DNA of 64,000 nucleotides, from the NCBI RefSeq assembly GCF_042658685.1, contig NZ_JBHSQY010000005.1. The stretch is one strand, 5' to 3'. How positions within the stretch are numbered: position 1 is the stretch's first letter; each line of letters opens with the position of its first letter. The notes under the pieces are model-generated. The model did no database searches and was not told where the DNA came from. It saw only the letters and a list, made by a program, of their open reading frames with translations. Below, piece by piece: positions 52,672-60,803 of the stretch. The stretch comes from Macrococcoides bohemicum. GTDB lineage: Bacteria; Bacillota; Bacilli; Staphylococcales; Staphylococcaceae. Made by a program: the position numbers and the translations under genes.

Positions 52672-54152
52672 TCATTAGCCTCCTTTAGGTCATATTTTGT
52701 AAATTTAAAGTACACCTGACCTGATTCAGTCGATGTGCGAATTCCTTTAGCATCTTGAGATGTAAAGATACGCGTTGTCATTACTTTCTCTCCGTCATTG
52801 ATAAAAATTTCTATGGACGAAGTATCAACGAATATTTGTAATTGCTTTAAATCTTCATCTAATACAACTGAACGGCTATACCCATCAACACCTTCTGGTA
52901 ATTGCCCACTATCAAATCGATCCAGCGTGATGCGTTTCTCTGCTTTGTTATATGTGATCATGGTACTTTCTTTCTTAGATACACGTAACTCTATATAAAA
53001 TTCTGTTGAATCATTGTCCAGAACATCAACGATTAATTCATAGTGCGTCCCTTCATAAGGATGAAGTTTTACATTCTTTTTCGTAGCATAACCTTCTGCC
53101 GTTTCTACGTTACCACGTAATGATTTAAGTGATTCCACCGGACGTTGACGTAACTTGTTATCTTCTATCGTTAATACGCGTGGAATTGTTAAACAGTGCG
53201 CCCATCCTTCTTTATCGGTTGGATAGCCTGTATCAGGTAATCCCATCCATCCAATTAATACTCTGTTTCCATCTTTATCGAGTGTTGTTTGAGGTGCATA
53301 GAAATCAAATCCATGATCCAGTTCTATAAAATCACCATGTATCATTTCGAATGTCTCTTTGTCGAGTTTACCGAGCACATAGCCAGATTGATAAATGTTC
53401 CAGAACTGATCCTCATATTTATCCACGCCTTGTGGGCAGAATAATAATACATCCGTATTATTCAATTCAAAATAATCCGGACACTCCCACATATATCCAA
53501 AGTCGGTATAGTCAGTTTTTAACTCAGAGATAAATGTCCAGTGTTTTAAATCAATTGATTGATATACAACAACAGTACCTGTCTCATCGGTTCTTTGTGC
53601 GCCAATCACGGCATAGTAGTATCCATTTTCAAACCATACTTTCGGGTCGCGGAAATGATCTGTATAGCCAGATTGTGGACCACTAATAATCGGTGTCTCA
53701 TCCTTTGTAATCATGCCGTCTTTATGCAACGTTGCAATCATCTGATAAGGTATGCGTTCCCATGCATCTGTACGATGATTGCCTGTATAGATTAGTTTCA
53801 GCGTATCATCTACAACTAGTCCGGAGCCCGAATAAGCACCATGACTATCAAACTGTGTATCTGGACGGAGTGCAATTCCTACATTTTTAAAAGTTGCAAG
53901 ATCATCACTTACGGTATGATACCAGTACTTCAAACCATGTACGGGTCCTAACGGAAACCATTGATAGAATAAATGATACTGTCCGTTGAAATAAGCAAAT
54001 CCATTTGGATCGTTGAGTAATCCCGTTGGTGGCTGAATATGAAATAACTGTCTGTGAGGAGATTGTTTCGTCTGTTCTATTAATTTTAAATATTGGTCTT
54101 CAGGGAATGTTTCTAATCTTTGATATCGTTCTTCTCGTGTCCATTCAATCAT
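52668..54152 (-). CDS. scrB: Sucrose-6-phosphate hydrolase (GH32)
   Basis: The 494-residue product is a GH32 beta-fructosidase that cleaves sucrose-6-phosphate to glucose-6-phosphate and fructose. The catalytic nucleophile is in HIQPPTGLLNDPNGF (WMNDPNG-like, here LLNDPNG), the stabilising RDP is in HFRDPKVWF, and the acid/base Glu is in MWECPDYFEL. A C-terminal beta-sandwich starts around residue 350. The start at 54152 has AAAGGAG at seven bases. No PTS sucrose transporter gene is in the cluster, so uptake must be encoded elsewhere. An ScrR-type operator lies just upstream. Confidence 0.95.
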   Translation of the reverse strand: MIEWTREERYQRLETFPEDQYLKLIEQTKQSPHRQLFHIQPPTGLLNDPNGFAYFNGQYHLFYQWFPLGPVHGLKYWYHTVSDDLATFKNVGIALRPDTQFDSHGAYSGSGLVVDDTLKLIYTGNHRTDAWERIPYQMIATLHKDGMITKDETPIISGPQSGYTDHFRDPKVWFENGYYYAVIGAQRTDETGTVVVYQSIDLKHWTFISELKTDYTDFGYMWECPDYFELNNTDVLLFCPQGVDKYEDQFWNIYQSGYVLGKLDKETFEMIHGDFIELDHGFDFYAPQTTLDKDGNRVLIGWMGLPDTGYPTDKEGWAHCLTIPRVLTIEDNKLRQRPVESLKSLRGNVETAEGYATKKNVKLHPYEGTHYELIVDVLDNDSTEFYIELRVSKKESTMITYNKAEKRITLDRFDSGQLPEGVDGYSRSVVLDEDLKQLQIFVDTSSIEIFINDGEKVMTTRIFTSQDAKGIRTSTESGQVYFKFTKYDLKEANE

Positions 54153-54167
54153 ATTTATACTCCTTTT

Positions 54168-54181
54168 TGGTACCGGTTCCA
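54168..54181. promoter_or_regulatory. Putative ScrR operator
   Basis: TGGTACCGGTTCCA is a 14-bp near-perfect palindrome with a central CG, typical of LacI-family operators. It lies between scrR and the scrB start, directly before the ribosome binding site, so bound repressor would block scrBK expression. Confidence 0.7.
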
Positions 54182-54198
54182 TTCTATTTAGTGTCATT

Positions 54199-55173
54199 TT
54201 ATGCTTGTACTGCTTTTTTGTCAACGCTTTCTTTTTCTTCTAATTCAAACGACATTTCCTGAAGTAACGGCACCTCTTTTTCGTCAATTAAATCGAGCAT
54301 TGATTTAGCTGCTAACGCGCCTGTTTCAAAATAGGGAAATTTAATCGTCGTAATCATCGGCGTCACAATAGATGTCGTTTCATAACCGCCAAATCCAGTT
54401 ATCGATAGTTGGTCAGGTACTTTTAAGTTTTGTTGTTGGGCTGCTTTCAATACACCGAGTGCAATATTATCTGTTGCACAAATAAGTGCATCATATTTAT
54501 CTACTAACTGCTTTGCAGTTTCTGTTGCATCCTGAAGTTTAAAAGTTGTTTCGTATATAGGGATGGTTTGACCAAACCCATTAATTACACCTTGTTTTCT
54601 TTTTTGACCCACTGCAATATCAGTTTCAGGTACACCAAGATAAGCGATATTTTGATATTCGAGATTTTTAAAATATTTACCGATTTTTATGCCTGCTGCA
54701 TAATCATTCTGAATAATTGAGTGGATATGTTTATCTTGTTGACCAATAAGCAGGAATGGTTTATCTAATGAAGCGATGAGTTCGATATGTTCTTCAGTTA
54801 AAGTCGTAGCCAACAGAATGATGCCATCTACTTTACTCGTATGAAAAGTCTTAATCGCATTTAACTCTAAATCAAGTGATAGATCAGTATTGGCAATTAA
54901 AGTTTGATAGTTTTGACGGCGTAGTGTCGTTTCAATACCGAGTAACGTTTCATTAGAAGCAAATGAATTTAGTCGGGGTACGATAACACCTATCATGTTG
55001 GTGCGTTTCGCTTTTAAACTTTGTGCAAACTGGTTAGGCTTGAAACCCGTTTCCTGCACAATTTTATCAATTTTCTGTCTCGTCTTCTCACTTACTGAAC
55101 CACCGTTTAAATATCGTGAGACGGTGCTTTTTGAAACGCCAGCGAGATTCGCAATATCTAATATATTATTCAT
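54199..55173 (-). CDS. scrR: LacI-family sucrose operon repressor
   Basis: The 324-residue product has an N-terminal LacI HTH (ILDIANLAGVSKSTVSRYLNGG, residues 4-25), hinge helix at KPNQFAQSLKAKRT and a periplasmic-binding-protein-like ligand domain (NMIGVIVPRLNSFASNE onwards). Position directly upstream of scrB and scrK and the LacI-type palindrome at 54168 indicate that it represses sucrose use, probably released by sucrose-6-phosphate or fructose. AAGGGGTGGCAGC precedes the ATG. Confidence 0.9.
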   Translation of the reverse strand: MNNILDIANLAGVSKSTVSRYLNGGSVSEKTRQKIDKIVQETGFKPNQFAQSLKAKRTNMIGVIVPRLNSFASNETLLGIETTLRRQNYQTLIANTDLSLDLELNAIKTFHTSKVDGIILLATTLTEEHIELIASLDKPFLLIGQQDKHIHSIIQNDYAAGIKIGKYFKNLEYQNIAYLGVPETDIAVGQKRKQGVINGFGQTIPIYETTFKLQDATETAKQLVDKYDALICATDNIALGVLKAAQQQNLKVPDQLSITGFGGYETTSIVTPMITTIKFPYFETGALAAKSMLDLIDEKEVPLLQEMSFELEEKESVDKKAVQA

Positions 55174-55271
55174 GCTGCCACCCCTTACATATTGACTTTA
55201 TTTTAGCATGTTTTAGAAATTCGTGATATAAAGAGAGTGTATTGATCATTGAATATCTAATAGGAGACTTT

Positions 55272-56165
55272 ATGATTATCAAAACAAGACAACCTTCCTC
55301 TTCTTTGCTTCAGTTACACCACCTCAAAGGACGCAGTAGTCTCGATTTATCCGATTATGAATTAGAATTAAAAGGCTATTACGGCGAGCAACTACTTGAT
55401 CGTATTGTTAGTCGTGTAGATTTCGGAAATGCATTAGTCATTCAGGATTTACGATTGTTAGATGGTAAAACAGAACGACAGTTCGATACAATCGTTATCG
55501 TGAATCAAAGTGGATATATATTAGACGCGAAATACTATACTAGGGATTCTCGTTATCAAGATGGCAAGTTCTATCACGGTTATAAAGAGATTGAGAATCC
55601 TGATTTACAGATCAGCAGATCTGAAACTTTTTTAAGGAATTATATATGGAAGCATTTCGGCGTGAACTTTGCAGTAGTGGGTTTTTTTGTATTTGTAAAT
55701 AATGATGTGACGTTTAGAAATGACGACAGACATCCGCGCTTGTTACACGCAAACGAATTACAGTCATCATTTCATGAATTAAAGATGCACCCTGTAATGG
55801 AAGTTGACTATGATATTGCAGAATCACTTGTGAAAGCTCATCGATTAGAATCAATTCATAGTGTTGAACTGGATATATCAGAAGCTGTGTTTTTTAAAGG
55901 TTTGAAATGTCCGAAATGTGCTGTTGTGCAAGACGTAGAATTTTCTAACCTGATAAAGATGTCATGTTGTTATGAAATTTATCGTTTTAATGATGTGATG
56001 TACTATGCACTTAAAGAATATTGTGCAATTCATAAAGTGAGCAGTGTGAAAGTTGGTAAATTTACGAAGTTTATTGCGGGAAGTGATAGGAGAAACTACA
56101 AAATCGAGCGTTTTATCAGGAAAAATTTAAAACGTACTGATAAAGAAGGTACATATCAAATTTGA
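55272..56165 (+). CDS. NERD-domain protein
   Basis: The 297-residue product carries a nuclease-related NERD domain at about residues 30-150. The pattern matches the restriction-endonuclease-like core: ELKGYYGEQLLDRIV (Glu), RQFDTIVIVNQSGYILDAKYYT (Asp ... Asp-x-Lys) and NPDLQISRSETFLRNYI. The C-terminal third has two Cys pairs (KCPKC ... SCC), which could bind zinc. The start at 55272 has TAGGAG five bases upstream. NERD proteins are presumed DNA-processing enzymes of unknown role. It is divergent from scrR and followed by a tandem repeat. Confidence 0.82.
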   Translation: MIIKTRQPSSSLLQLHHLKGRSSLDLSDYELELKGYYGEQLLDRIVSRVDFGNALVIQDLRLLDGKTERQFDTIVIVNQSGYILDAKYYTRDSRYQDGKFYHGYKEIENPDLQISRSETFLRNYIWKHFGVNFAVVGFFVFVNNDVTFRNDDRHPRLLHANELQSSFHELKMHPVMEVDYDIAESLVKAHRLESIHSVELDISEAVFFKGLKCPKCAVVQDVEFSNLIKMSCCYEIYRFNDVMYYALKEYCAIHKVSSVKVGKFTKFIAGSDRRNYKIERFIRKNLKRTDKEGTYQI

Positions 56166-56187
56166 GTTGGATATTAATGGGTATAGA

Positions 56188-56589
56188 TGCACACTTCTGA
56201 TTCCATGCGGGCATTTGTTTGAAGTTTCTTCCTGTTCATGCACACTTCTGATTCCATGTGGGTATTTGTTTGAAGTTTCTTCCTGTTCGTGCACACTTCT
56301 AGTTCGTTGTGGGCATTTGTTTGAAGTTTCTTCCTGTTCGTGCACACTTTTGATTCCATGTGGGCATTTGTTTGAAGTTTCTTCCTGTTCGTGCACACTT
56401 CTGATTCCATGTGGGCATTTGTTTGTAATTTCTTCCTGTTCGTGCACACTTTTGATTCCATGTGGGCATTTGTTTGAAGTTTCTTCCTGTTCGTGCACAC
56501 TTCTAGTTCGTTGTGGGCATTTGTTTGAAGTTTCTTCCTGTTCATGCACACTTCTGATTCCATGTGGGCATTTGTTTGTAATTTCTTCC
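56188..56589. repeat. 51-bp tandem repeat, eight copies
   Basis: Eight units start at 56188 and recur every 51 bases, the last one lacking its final six bases. Each begins TGCACACTT. Because 51 is divisible by three, long open frames appear on both strands, giving 17-residue repeats, but none has a ribosome binding site. Copies 3 and 7 share a distinct AGTTCGT block, copies 4 and 6 share CTTTTGATT, and copies 5 and 8 share GTAATTTC, as expected from unequal crossover. It is an intergenic minisatellite. Confidence 0.9.
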
Positions 56590-56606
56590 ATGAAATATCA
56601 AAAAAA

Positions 56607-56631
56607 CTAACCACTCTCCAGAGTGGTTAGT
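56607..56631 (-). terminator. tatC terminator
   Basis: ACTAACCACTCT and AGAGTGGTTAGT form a 12-bp stem followed on the minus strand by six T residues. The stem overlaps the tatC stop codon. Confidence 0.9.
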
Positions 56632-57382
56632 CCATTAGTTCTTCTTCAATTAAACGTTGTTCACCTTTTAAAAATTGGCGATATCCAATCTTACTAATTT
56701 GTATGCTCACTTCATATAACAACAACATCGGGAATGAGAACATCAAATATGAAATTAGATCCGGCGGTGAAATTAATGCAGTAATCACAAATAAAGCAAA
56801 GTATGCGTATTTTCGATTTTTCTTTAAGAACATCGGTGTTACAATTCCAAGTCTTGTTAGAAATAACAGCAGTATCGGTAGCTGGAACAAGAATCCGAAT
56901 GGAATCGTAAATCTCAGCATTTCATTGAAATACTCCCTGACACCGATCATCTGATTAACCCCCATCTCACTCGCAAGTCCAATGGTGAACTGAATCAAAT
57001 AAGGAAATACATAAAAATAGCTAAAACTGAGTCCTAATAGAAATAAAATTAAACTGATTGGAATGTATGATAATGTTGCACGACGTTCTTTAGGATGTAA
57101 TCCGGGTGATATAAATGCCCATAACTGATATAAAATGACGGGCGATATAATGATCAATGCAATAATCATTATCACTGTAATATAAATCGTTAATGGATCA
57201 CTCACTTTAAAATAATGTAATTCAATACTTTTGGGTACATCATCTTTTGTTAAGAATTTCGTAACTGGTTTACCAAAGTAAAATCCGACTGCCGTCCCTG
57301 CTACTAAACAATAGAGCACGACCATAATGCGTTTACGCAACTCGTCCAAATGCTCAACAACGGTTAAATCATCTTTATTCAT
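56627..57382 (-). CDS. tatC: Twin-arginine translocase subunit TatC
   Basis: The 251-residue membrane protein is the receptor subunit of the Tat export system. It has six membrane helices and the conserved N-terminal VVEHLDELRKRI motif, which binds twin-arginine signals together with the first cytoplasmic loop. The block FISPGLHPKERR and SYFYVFPYLIQF are also typical. GAGGAGG lies upstream. It follows tatA on the same strand with a hairpin between them, so it is probably co-transcribed with partial attenuation. Confidence 0.95.
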   Translation of the reverse strand: MNKDDLTVVEHLDELRKRIMVVLYCLVAGTAVGFYFGKPVTKFLTKDDVPKSIELHYFKVSDPLTIYITVIMIIALIIISPVILYQLWAFISPGLHPKERRATLSYIPISLILFLLGLSFSYFYVFPYLIQFTIGLASEMGVNQMIGVREYFNEMLRFTIPFGFLFQLPILLLFLTRLGIVTPMFLKKNRKYAYFALFVITALISPPDLISYLMFSFPMLLLYEVSIQISKIGYRQFLKGEQRLIEEELMD

Positions 57383-57406
57383 CTAAGGAATGAACCTCCT
57401 CATAAA

Positions 57407-57433
57407 AAAACGGCAAACACTGTCGCCGTTTTG
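57407..57433 (-). terminator. Hairpin between tatA and tatC
   Basis: AAACGGC and GCCGTTT form a short stem followed on the minus strand by a T run. It could lower tatC expression relative to tatA, which is needed in excess. Confidence 0.65.
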
Positions 57434-57443
57434 AATTTCTAAA

Positions 57444-57638
57444 TTATTTTACGTCTTTGTTATCTTTGTCATGGTCTTTCATAATACCATCTGTTGCATC
57501 TTTAAATTCTTTTAAAGATGTGCCCATCGCACGACCGAATTCTGGTAATTTCTTAGGTCCGAAAATAATTAACGCGATAATCCCTAAGAAAATAGCAATT
57601 GCAGGTGATATCATACCAACTGTATTTACAAATAACAT
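57444..57638 (-). CDS. tatA: Twin-arginine translocase subunit TatA
   Basis: The 64-residue product has one N-terminal membrane helix (SPAIAIFLGIIALIIFG), the conserved FGPKKLPEFGRAMG hinge and amphipathic helix, and a charged tail (DHDKDNKDVK). It forms the pore-like oligomer of the Tat system with TatC. AGGGGGTAAAATAG precedes the ATG. The length is typical of Gram-positive TatA. It lies 12 bases downstream of rex on the same strand. Confidence 0.95.
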   Translation of the reverse strand: MLFVNTVGMISPAIAIFLGIIALIIFGPKKLPEFGRAMGTSLKEFKDATDGIMKDHDKDNKDVK

Positions 57639-57650
57639 CTATTTTACCCC

Positions 57651-58283
57651 CTAATGATTTTTCATAAAGAATATTAGCGACTGTAATTCAACACCTAAAT
57701 CAATGTGATGTACATGCACCCCATTTGGCACTGTTAAACGTTCTGGTGTAAAGTTTAATATACCTTTTATTTGTGCTTTTGTCACTCTATTTGCCACATC
57801 TTGTGCTACTGCACCTGGTACAGTTAATATTACAACTTGAATGCCAGTTTCTTCAACAATTTTTTCAAAATTCTTCATATCTTCAACTGTTATCTTACCA
57901 ATCGTCTTACCGATTGAAGTTGAGCTTGTATCAAAGGCTGCTGTAATCTTCATGCGATCATTGATCGAGAAGTTATAATTAACAAGTGCAGTTCCCAGAT
58001 TCCCTACCCCGATAATTGCAACTTTTGTAATCATGTCCTGCTGTAAAGTTGTCTTAAAAAAGTTTAATAAAAAGTTAACGTTGTAGCCATAACCTTTTTT
58101 TCCTAGCTCACCAAAATAAGAAAAATCTCTTCGTATTGTTGCCGAATCAATTTGTAAGCCTTCACTTAGCTCCTTACTACTGACTCTTTCTACATTTGAA
58201 TTATATAACGTATTCACAAAACGATAATATAAAGGAAGTCTCTTTAGTGTGGCTTTAGGAATCTTTATTTCGTTCTTTGACAT
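57651..58283 (-). CDS. rex: Redox-sensing repressor Rex
   Basis: The 210-residue product senses the NADH/NAD+ ratio and represses fermentation and anaerobic respiration genes. The N-terminal winged helix (PKATLKRLPLYYRF ... ISSKELSEGL-like SSKELSEGLQIDSATIRRDFSYFG) is followed by a Rossmann domain with the NADH motif IGVGNLGTALVNY. The start at 58283 has GGTGAG upstream. Rex-type palindromes lie upstream at 58308 and 58363, suggesting autoregulation. Synteny with tatAC and the ABC-F gene matches Bacillus. Confidence 0.95.
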   Translation of the reverse strand: MSKNEIKIPKATLKRLPLYYRFVNTLYNSNVERVSSKELSEGLQIDSATIRRDFSYFGELGKKGYGYNVNFLLNFFKTTLQQDMITKVAIIGVGNLGTALVNYNFSINDRMKITAAFDTSSTSIGKTIGKITVEDMKNFEKIVEETGIQVVILTVPGAVAQDVANRVTKAQIKGILNFTPERLTVPNGVHVHHIDLGVELQSLIFFMKNH

Positions 58284-58307
58284 CCTACTCACCTGTTTCA
58301 AGTAAAT

Positions 58308-58376
58308 TTGTGATAGATTTCACATCACTTTTGATTATATCACTTAACGTATTAATTGACTATGTGAAATTTCACA
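58308..58376. promoter_or_regulatory. Candidate Rex operators
   Basis: TTGTGATAGATTTCACAT (58308-58325) matches the Rex consensus TTGTGAA-N4-TTCACAA with two mismatches. TGTGAAATTTCACA (58363-58376) is a perfect palindrome of the same half-sites with two bases less spacing. They lie between rex and the divergent ABC-F gene and could control both. Confidence 0.65.
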
Positions 58377-58439
58377 AAACTGATTAAAATATTCCCACCT
58401 TATCGTACTTCATGTACAATGAAAGTGAGGTGAAATAAC

Positions 58440-60356
58440 TTGATATTATTACAAGCAAGCAATTTAACTAAATCCTACTCAGGTGAAAATATATTTTCGA
58501 ATGTGAAATTCGAAGTTAAATCTAACGACCGTATCGCTATCGTCGGAAGAAATGGTGCTGGTAAAACCACTTTAATGAAGATTCTAGCCGGGACTGAAGA
58601 TTACGATACAGGTAATCTTTCAATGTCTAAAAATATCAGACTCGGCTATCTTACTCAGCAAATGACTTTGAATGCAGAAGGAACCGTCTACGAAGCGATG
58701 AAAAAGCCGTTCCTTCATCTTGAAAAAATGAAGCAGGAATTAGACAAAATCGCTTTGTATTTAAGCGAAGAAAGTCATAATGCGCACACGGATGCATATC
58801 AGGAGAAATTAACGAGCTATGAGAAATTACAACAACAGTTTGAAGCTCAGGATGGCTATCTTTACGAAACTAAGATTAAAACAGTGCTCTCAGGTCTAAA
58901 CTTTAAACCTGAAGACTTTGATCAGAAGATCGATACATTTTCAGGTGGACAAAAGACACGTCTTGCTCTTGCTGAAATGCTACTTCATAATCCAGACTTA
59001 CTACTACTCGATGAACCTACTAACCATCTCGACATGGATACAACTGCCTGGCTTGAAAATTATTTATCGACGTATGATGGTGCCATCGTGATTATCTCAC
59101 ATGATCGCTACTTTTTAGATAAAGTTGTAAACACAGTATACGATGTTGCATTAGGTCAAGTTCAGAAATATGTCGGTAACTATTCTAAATTCATTGAGCA
59201 ACGTGATCAATTTTACGAAAAGATGCAGGCACAGTATGAGCGACAACAGGCCGAGATAAAACGTCTGGAAACCTTTGTCCAAAAAAATATTACACGTGCG
59301 TCAACGAGTGGTATGGCGAAATCACGTCGTAAAGTACTTGAGAAGATGACTAAGATTGATATTCCGAAACAAGACGATCACTCGATGAATTTAAGATTTA
59401 ATATTCAGAAGGAAACAGGAAATGACGTGTTACGAATCGATGACCTTGCTATCGGCTATGATACGCCACTTGCTGAACATTTAACCTTAGATATAAAAAA
59501 ACAGGATGCTGTTGCATTTATCGGACCAAACGGTATCGGTAAAACAACGCTTATTAAAACTATTGCTAAACAATTAACCGCACTGCACGGTGACATTAAG
59601 TATGGTGCTAATCTTTCAATCGGTTATTACGATCAAAAACAGGCAGAATTTTCTTCAAATAATACTGTACTAGAAGAATTATGGCAGTACTATCCAACGA
59701 TGCCTGAAAAAGATATTCGTACCGTACTGGGACGCTTTCTATTCGTTCAGGATGATGTTAAAAAGATTATCAATGACTTATCAGGTGGAGAAAAAGCAAG
59801 ATTACAACTTGCTAAACTTAGTCTTGAAGAAAACAATGTGTTAATCCTTGATGAGCCGACTAACCACCTGGATATTGATGCAAAAGAAGTACTTGAAGAT
59901 GCACTTATCCATTATCCCGGCACCTTGTTATTTGTCAGCCATGACCGTTATTTCATCAATAAAATAGCGACAAAGATATTCCAGATGACTGATAAGGGTG
60001 GAAAGCTATTCCTCGGCGACTATTCATATTTTATCGAAAAAGAAGAAGAACGATTAGCCCACGAAAGCTTAGTCGAACAGGAGTCAAAGCAAATTACTAA
60101 AGAAACGACCAACGATGACTTTAAAGCGAACCAAAAAGAAAGACGTAAACTAGAACGTCAATTAGAAAGTACAGAAAAAGATATTCAGCACCTGGAAAGT
60201 CAAATCAGTAGTATCGAGGAACAGCTTACGCAACCAGAAGTATTTAACGACCATGAAAAATCTCATGCTTTAAATGACGAACTCATTAGATTAAATCAAA
60301 TACTCGAACAAAAAGTCGAACAGTGGACAGCATTAGAATTAGCATTAGAAAATTAA
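58440..60356 (+). CDS. ABC-F family ATPase (YdiF-like)
   Basis: The 638-residue protein has two ABC nucleotide-binding domains and no membrane part. Domain one has Walker A VGRNGAGKTTLMK and signature FSGGQKTRLALAEML with LLLDEPTNHLD; domain two has GPNGIGKTTLIK and LSGGEKARLQLAKL with LILDEPTNHLD. A charged linker with KRLETFVQKNITRAST lies between, and a C-terminal coiled coil follows (about 560-638). ABC-F proteins act on the ribosome. Position next to rex and tsaD matches ydiF of Bacillus, which is a housekeeping member. Translation starts at TTG with GTGAGGTG eight bases upstream. Confidence 0.9.
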   Translation: MILLQASNLTKSYSGENIFSNVKFEVKSNDRIAIVGRNGAGKTTLMKILAGTEDYDTGNLSMSKNIRLGYLTQQMTLNAEGTVYEAMKKPFLHLEKMKQELDKIALYLSEESHNAHTDAYQEKLTSYEKLQQQFEAQDGYLYETKIKTVLSGLNFKPEDFDQKIDTFSGGQKTRLALAEMLLHNPDLLLLDEPTNHLDMDTTAWLENYLSTYDGAIVIISHDRYFLDKVVNTVYDVALGQVQKYVGNYSKFIEQRDQFYEKMQAQYERQQAEIKRLETFVQKNITRASTSGMAKSRRKVLEKMTKIDIPKQDDHSMNLRFNIQKETGNDVLRIDDLAIGYDTPLAEHLTLDIKKQDAVAFIGPNGIGKTTLIKTIAKQLTALHGDIKYGANLSIGYYDQKQAEFSSNNTVLEELWQYYPTMPEKDIRTVLGRFLFVQDDVKKIINDLSGGEKARLQLAKLSLEENNVLILDEPTNHLDIDAKEVLEDALIHYPGTLLFVSHDRYFINKIATKIFQMTDKGGKLFLGDYSYFIEKEEERLAHESLVEQESKQITKETTNDDFKANQKERRKLERQLESTEKDIQHLESQISSIEEQLTQPEVFNDHEKSHALNDELIRLNQILEQKVEQWTALELALEN

Positions 60357-60376
60357 CCGGCATAGCCGGTTTTTTT
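60355..60376 (+). terminator. Terminator of the ABC-F gene
   Basis: AACCGGC and GCCGGTT form a stem with a TA loop followed by seven T residues. Confidence 0.85.
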
Positions 60377-60386
60377 GTTCACAAAG

Positions 60387-60530
60387 TTATACACAGCAAA
60401 AACCCTTTTATTTCAATAATCCACAGAGTTATCCTAGTTATCCACAGAAAATGTGTATGATATTATAATTAATTTTGTGTAATACTACCTATTGACATTA
60501 AGTTATACACATTTTGTGCACAACTTGTGT
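60387..60530. other. DnaA-box cluster
   Basis: Within 145 bases there are three perfect TTATNCACA boxes (60387-60395, 60438-60446, 60503-60511) and two one-mismatch boxes (TAATCCACA at 60417 and TGTGTATGA at 60452 in reverse), plus TGTGCACAA and TGTGTACAA. It lies between the ABC-F gene and tsaD (gcp). In B. subtilis a DnaA-binding cluster near gcp that titrates DnaA has been described, as I recall. A similar control role is inferred. Confidence 0.65.
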
Positions 60531-60663
60531 ACAAGTACGTGTGTTCGCGTAGATAAAATACAGACAAATTGAGAAAATGAATGCTTAAATTTATATGTAA
60601 GTGGTATATATATTGTAGAAACTTTATTCAATCAGACACCATCATATTTTAAGGGGTATATAT

Positions 60664-60768
60664 ATGTATCGATTTCCACGGAGTTGTTTAGGAAGTATTA
60701 TTCTATCGGTTATTCTTTCAATCATTTTAACGGTACTGTTAAACGGTTGCGTCGCTATAATGCATTAA
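60664..60768 (+). CDS. 34-residue hydrophobic peptide
   Basis: A short frame with AAGGGG seven bases upstream encodes a basic N-terminus (MYRFPRSCLG), one membrane helix (SIILSVILSIILTVLLNG) and CVAIMH at the end. It has its own terminator directly after the stop codon, so it looks like a real gene. It resembles type I toxins or small membrane regulators in size and build but belongs to no family I recognise. It is too short for usual gene prediction. Confidence 0.55.
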   Translation: MYRFPRSCLGSIILSVILSIILTVLLNGCVAIMH

Positions 60769-60770
60769 AA

Positions 60771-60803
60771 AAAGGACAAAGTTTTCACTTTGTCCTTTTT
60801 ATT
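60771..60803. terminator. Bidirectional terminator
   Basis: AAAGGACAAAGT and ACTTTGTCCTTT form a stem with A and T runs, ending both the small peptide gene and tsaD. Confidence 0.9.

Noticed and set aside
56127..56614. Open frames with 17-residue repeats on both strands
   Set aside because: They arise from the 51-bp tandem repeat, are open in several frames at once, and lack start signals.
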